Of a stretch of DNA of 64,000 nucleotides, positions 59,750 through 64,000 are shown piece by piece. This DNA is from Diphasiastrum complanatum. Lineage: Eukaryota > Streptophyta > Lycopodiopsida > Lycopodiales > Lycopodiaceae. The notes beneath the pieces were generated by a model. The model saw only the letters and a program-made list of their open reading frames with translations, ran no database searches and was not told the DNA's origin. A program made the position numbers and the translations under genes. The stretch is taken from assembly GCA_029204225.1 (NCBI GenBank), contig CM055100.1, positions 57,736,345-57,800,344 on the forward strand. The letters are read 5' to 3'. How positions within the stretch are numbered: position 1 is the stretch's first letter; every line of letters begins with the position of its first letter.

Positions 59750-60150
59750 GTATGACCATCCATATGATTATTCTGTGGATTAAGGTTTTTCATGCTTTAA
59801 ATCAAGTATTGGGATGAATTCCATTGTTCCTTCCTTCTCATGTTCCACCACATGCGGTGTGTGATCGTCATCAAAGATCACATCCCAACTAATGATTCTA
59901 TTCATTGTAAGATCATATAGTCTATAAACTTTCTATTCCTCACTGTATCCCAAGAAGATACACTTTCTTGAGTTTTCATCTAAATTTTGCCTATCATCCT
60001 TGGAAACATGTACATAGGTTGTACAACCAAACATATAGCTTGCTCTAGCTCTCCTCCAATTGTTGTTCACGTGGATCATACTCTAGTTGCTCTAGCTTGC
60101 TCTGACTCTCCTCCAATTGGTGTTCACATGGAGCCATACTCCACTTTAGT
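59750..60150 (-). pseudogene. copia integrase C-terminal relic
   Basis: Minus strand: CTTYVHVSKDD-like, NLDENSRKCIFLGYSEE, a stop, KVYRLYDLTMNRIISWDVIFDDD. This is the segment after the integrase core of copia ('FGCxAYVH... KCIFLGY... YRLYD... RDVxFxE'). Stops and a frameshift break it. A 57-bp tandem duplication (60037-60093, 60094-60150) follows upstream on this strand. Confidence 0.8.
60037..60150. repeat. 57-bp tandem duplication
   Basis: Two units beginning AGCTTGCTCT at 60037 and 60094, diverged by several bases. The length is a multiple of three. Confidence 0.8.
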
Positions 60151-60600
60151 CCCTCTGCCAAGGATCAAATCCAAATAGTTAAGCAATTGGTATGGATGTA
60201 TGTTGTACTATGAATGCTTGGGTGCCACAAGCTAGTTATCCCTGTGGTAACTTTTGTGCCACCTCTAGTTCAAATGGTTTGATTAGTCTTTCACCCCCAT
60301 ACCTGAGTCTATATTACTCAAATTTGATGCCTAACGTGTGATTTTGGTCATTTCTCAATTTTCAAAAAAAAGAGTAATAATATTTCTACTTGGATTCCCA
60401 ACATGTGATTTTAATCTTTATGGCTTCACATAATGGATCGAGTGATCAAACTTGATCAATCCCAAACTTGGTATATTAAGATTGCTTTTGTTTGACCCAA
60501 AAATGACAAGATAACAACCCATCCAACTAAGCTAACAACCTATCCAACTTGTAGGACTGGCTCGGTGGCCGCATTAATTAGCAATAATTTTTTTTACCTC
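60151..60600. other. spacer, no gene seen
   Basis: AT-rich with repeated CATCCAAC/CCTATCCAAC. It leads to the CT-rich start of the next transcript model. Confidence 0.45.
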
Positions 60601-60936
60601 TAACTTCCTCTCTCCCTCCTGCTTCGTGCTTTGTCTTCCTCTGTTTTTTCATCACGTGCTCTTGCTTCTTCATCCATGAATCCCGTGCTCATGGACGCTT
60701 GCAAAATCTTCGTCTAAGGGTGTGGGCGTGTGCATGCTGCTGGGAACGATCGCATGAGGCGTTCACCATCCACGTTGAGGCGTTCACCATTCACATTTGC
60801 GCAGAGGATGCTTTTTCAACTGGACTGATTGCTATTTTAGCTGGAGTGATTGTCAAAGTGCGCACCACGGCCACATTTGTGCGGAGACGTTACGTTTTTG
60901 GCTGGAGAGAATATTGTCAGAGTACTGCGCATCACA
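60600..60936 (+). other. possible 5' UTR exon of the 61399 gene
   Basis: CTCTAACTTCCTCTCTCCCTCC pyrimidine-rich start as in many plant leaders (first 20 shown is typical). A strong donor CACA|GTAAGT lies at 60936/60937. The 461-bp intron would end TTTTTTGTAG at 61398, just before the ATG. This is inference from splice-like signals. Confidence 0.4.
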
Positions 60937-61398
60937 GTAAGTTCATTATTGAAATTTTATTGATGTTCGCTTTCTTACGAAGCCAGTCAATCGTCCATTA
61001 ATTTCTGAGTTGGAAGCTTTAATCCTGCAAGAGATTGCTAGTTGCTCTGGGCGATGTTTCCTTTCAGTCAATTCTGAAGTATTGAGACCCTTGGCATACA
61101 TTTTTTAAGCCATCACCTATCACTTCAATCCTGCTGTGCGGGTTTCCTTCAGATGCCCTTCTTTGCCTTGACACTAGCTATTGTCCATTTATGTCCAACT
61201 CGACTAGTTCACCACTTTCAATGGCTGCCTGATCCATTCCCTTTCGTCATTGATAAATTTTTTTGAAATTTTAAATCAATGGGAGTCAAATGACCATGTA
61301 CTTTTTATAGTCGCATTATTGTATGTTGATTAATACACATGTAGATTGGGTTAAGATTGCGTCTTCAGAAGGTGCATGATTCTCACATTTTTTTGTAG

Positions 61399-62268
61399 AT
61401 GGATAGTGGAGCGCCCTCCTCCTATGTCAAGTGCACTTGCAATTACAAATGTGGACGCACGCCATCTGGTGAACAGATGGTTCCTCCAACCACATATTAC
61501 AACCATATTCGACAAGATGCACGGGGAAAAGTCCACTATACTGTCAGATACACATCTAACAACGTTGCCAACATGCCTGCGGCAGTCGGATGTGGAGATC
61601 AAGACCTAGAGTCTCAAAGAGTTTGGTGCACATGTGCACCTTATTGTAGTGGTGGACGTTTGATATCCAAGAGTACTTTCTATAGGCATCAAAGATTTCA
61701 AAGCAAGTGCCATGACGTAGCTAGACACCTAGGACTTTCTACTTGTCCTATCGAGGATGTAAACCCTCTTGCACATGAAGAGGCCAACACTATAGTGCAA
61801 AACGAGTGTGATGTTATCGGTAGTAATGGTACACATGTGGAGGAGTCGAGATGTCTCTCGTTGGAAGATCAAATAATAAAGAGAGATCAAATAATAAAGA
61901 GATGCATCGAGATGCAGTCTCTATGGGATACCTATCAAACTCCCGTGTCATTCCAGAACTTGAAATGGTATCGCATATGTACAGGATCCAAGGAAAATCC
62001 TCATACTCCAGAGGTGTTCACACCAAGTGCAGAGGACAACTACAAAACATGTTTGGTATACTACATCTATGAAACAATTCCTAGAAGCAAAAAAAAATTA
62101 AAACGAGATTGTGCTATATGCTGTGAGCGGTGCAATGTATGCAGAGTGCCTAGGAAAAATATAGTTCCATTTGATTATGCTCCCATTGGTCCTCAACTTC
62201 AAATGTTGTGTAAAAGTAATACAATTTGCCATGAACTCTTGTGGATGTGGCACAACAAAGAACACTAG
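61399..62268 (+). pseudogene. Tnp2-type transposase N-terminal region with two Cys/His modules
   Basis: 289-residue frame starting just after a strong acceptor. Two modules: C12-x-C14-x3-C18 with H36 in TYYNHIR, and C77-x-C79-x3-C83 with H97 in TFYRHQR, likely metal-binding DNA-recognition folds (inferred). A helical DQIIKR duplication follows, then LKWYRICTG. A third Cys cluster, DCAICCERCNVCR (about 235-247), is followed by FDYAPIGPQLQMLCKS and LLWMWHNKEH, resembling the 'P-L-x-PQLQALxxxP' and 'MLxxWR' entry of Tnp2 transposases known to me from CACTA-like elements. The frame ends at TAG; LGKELDERPDD follows in frame, suggesting a Trp codon (TGG) mutated to stop. No catalytic core is present. 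Confidence 0.6.
61867..61902 (+). repeat. 18-bp in-frame tandem duplication
   Basis: Two identical units of GATCAAATAATAAAGAGA, encoding DQIIKR twice. Confidence 0.9.
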
Positions 62269-64000
62269 TTGGGCAAAGAACTGGATGAGCGTCCTGATGA
62301 TACCACATAAGACTTTCTGACCAATGATGCAATAGGCATAGAAATTAAATGACTATAAAAACAAGATGGGGTCGGGACATTATAACGAGAATGGGGATAA
62401 GAGTTGAAAGTATTACTAAATGTGGGGAATAGGAAAAACTACTCATGTATGAAATCCGTGCATATGTAGGCTTTACAAATCATAGAAGGGCAAAGGAAAT
62501 CACATGATAATGATGTAAGAGCGGTTAGTCTAATAAAAGGAACCTGTAATGAGTTTGTTTAGGAGCAAGTAGTACCAAGTAATAGGACACACTACTCCTG
62601 TTAGTGAGTAGAATGTTATGCTCAAGGGAGTTTTAGTCCTATTGAAACCAAGAGCAAAGCTTTCTTCTAATTCAAAAAATGAACCACATCACCTTAATAG
62701 AAGAGTCTCAATTTAAAGGCCAAGATGACAATTTACGTGCGTCAAGCACCAAGTTAAAGAAGGTTATGACCATGGATGTAAGAGCTAACAAACTTTCCTT
62801 GAGAAGTAGCAAAGTGCACATTTTTGCATGATGCAACCTGGGTTGTGCTATTTTTGATATTTTAGAAAAAGAAATATCAACAACTTATTAGTGGATGATG
62901 AATGCATTTGTTAGTCCTATCATAAAAAGTTTGTGATTATATGTCTCAAGGGGGGTATGCTTAGTAATCTTGGTGTGAGTTGTGTAGGATGTGGAATACC
63001 TCAAACATTTCATCTTTAAGGATCAAGTGTGTAGATGGATTCACAAAGGTAGTTATTTCCATTGAAATACGCTTTGTACTCTTTAAGATGTGAAGCCATT
63101 TTTTGGGATGGCTAGATGATATTGTTGGTTCATCAAGGCAAGTTTACATTTTGCAGCATGGTTGAATGCCACAAAAGAAGAGTCTAAGAAGATTCTACTC
63201 AAGGATATATGGGGTTGTTGTCGTGAGCAAGATGCCTTCGATTGGGGTCAAGCATGAAATGGCAACTACTTTGCATGTATTGCAAATAGTGGATTGAAAT
63301 GCACCATAGATTTTGGAAACGAATGCAAGTACCATATTTGTAGGATCGTGTTGAGATACCAACTTGGACACACACTCAATATGCAAACTTGATCAAGATC
63401 AATGGTAATGTGACAATCTTGACTAATTTCAAGGGTCTATGTTTCTCCTACACTTTAGACCAATAAGGGACAATGGTTTATGCCTCCCTTGACATTTTTA
63501 CATGTGCTAAAAGTGTGGGAATCTTTAAATGAGCAATTATAACTCATCTAAAGTTGCAATTTACTAGTTTTCATAGTGGATTCAAATGCTTCACTAAGAC
63601 ATTTGCTTCAGTTGTCTACTCGATTGAACTCATGGAGACATAAGAAGAATGATGGGCAATCCAATTGTCCATAAAAGGAAATCTACAAAAAAGCACCCCA
63701 ACCAACCAAAAAACTCAATAACATCAATGTTGATTAACAATTTTAAAATTTTCTATTAGTCACACTTGAGGCTCCCCTAACTTCCTTGTTACATATTGAG
63801 ACTTGCCTTCTTGACAATAAGCTCCAATTACTATGTTTTGATTCTAGTATAGAGAGCAAAAGTTTAACTCACAAATTCATTTTTTCCTACTGGCATAGAA
63901 TCTAGACTTGCATGTAAGCTTTCAATGCAATACAAATAGGCCAAACAACTTAAAATGTGATACCATAACATAAAAGGCTAATCTTTGCAAATAAAGTCCA
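62269..64000. other. no gene recognised
   Basis: Follows the broken transposase exon. Frames are short on both strands (63195-63386 minus the longest) and without motifs. Could hold further decayed exons of the element. Confidence 0.45.

Overview
The window is nuclear DNA from a land plant with a large, repeat-laden genome. Two host genes with plant-only families and introns are present, and nearly everything else is decayed transposable element or simple repeat. I see no rRNA, tRNA, CRISPR or prokaryotic signal. The sequence does not identify the species. A vascular plant with an expanded intergenic space is a fair inference, and nothing more specific is supported.

Layout. 1-2.6 kb: chimeric Ty1/copia integrase relics on the minus strand, an LTR-like stretch, and a ~0.95 kb element with terminal inverted repeats. 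4.5-6.95 kb: host gene 1, a three-exon TBL (trichome birefringence-like, DUF231/PC-esterase) wall polysaccharide O-acetyltransferase of the TBL14/15/16 type. Its leader has a CT repeat and several uORFs, and G-boxes lie upstream. 8.6-9.1 kb: a fold-back element. 9.7-10.9 kb: a possible Penelope-like relic. 11.0-19.5 kb: a nest of gypsy and copia pieces with three LTRs of one copia family. The middle LTR has a polypurine tract on its left and a tRNA-iMet primer site on its right, so two partial elements share it. 19.5-28 kb: unrecognised relics, copia/gypsy fragments on the minus strand, minisatellite-like repeats, one 205-codon open frame and a very large CT/TA microsatellite.

28.17-39.37 kb: an ~11.2 kb CACTA (En/Spm) DNA transposon with a degenerate minus-strand Tnp2 transposase, a CTA target duplication and further copia relics inside. 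It appears to sit in a related CACTA element whose right end is at 39.68 kb. 40.3-42.1 kb: host gene 2 on the minus strand, a KANADI-type GARP transcription factor whose DNA-binding domain is split over three exons. 42.1-48.6 kb: AT-rich spacer and degenerate coding stretches I cannot name. 48.6-53.05 kb: a minus-strand Ty3/gypsy relic (gag, zinc knuckles, protease, RT, primer site). 53-60 kb: presumed LTR, GA/CT microsatellites, poly-C runs and a 79-bp minisatellite. 59.7-62.3 kb: a copia integrase scrap and a plus-strand Tnp2-type transposase N-terminal exon with two unusual Cys/His modules. 62.3-64 kb: nothing clear.

The two host genes are unrelated in role: TBL acts on cell walls in the Golgi, KANADI is a nuclear developmental regulator. 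The mobile elements show nesting, LTR recombination and fragment shuffling. I found no clear-cut new biological system. The best leads are the duplicated Cys/His module transposase, the CACTA-in-CACTA insertion, the shared-LTR arrays and the unassigned coding cluster at 44-48 kb.
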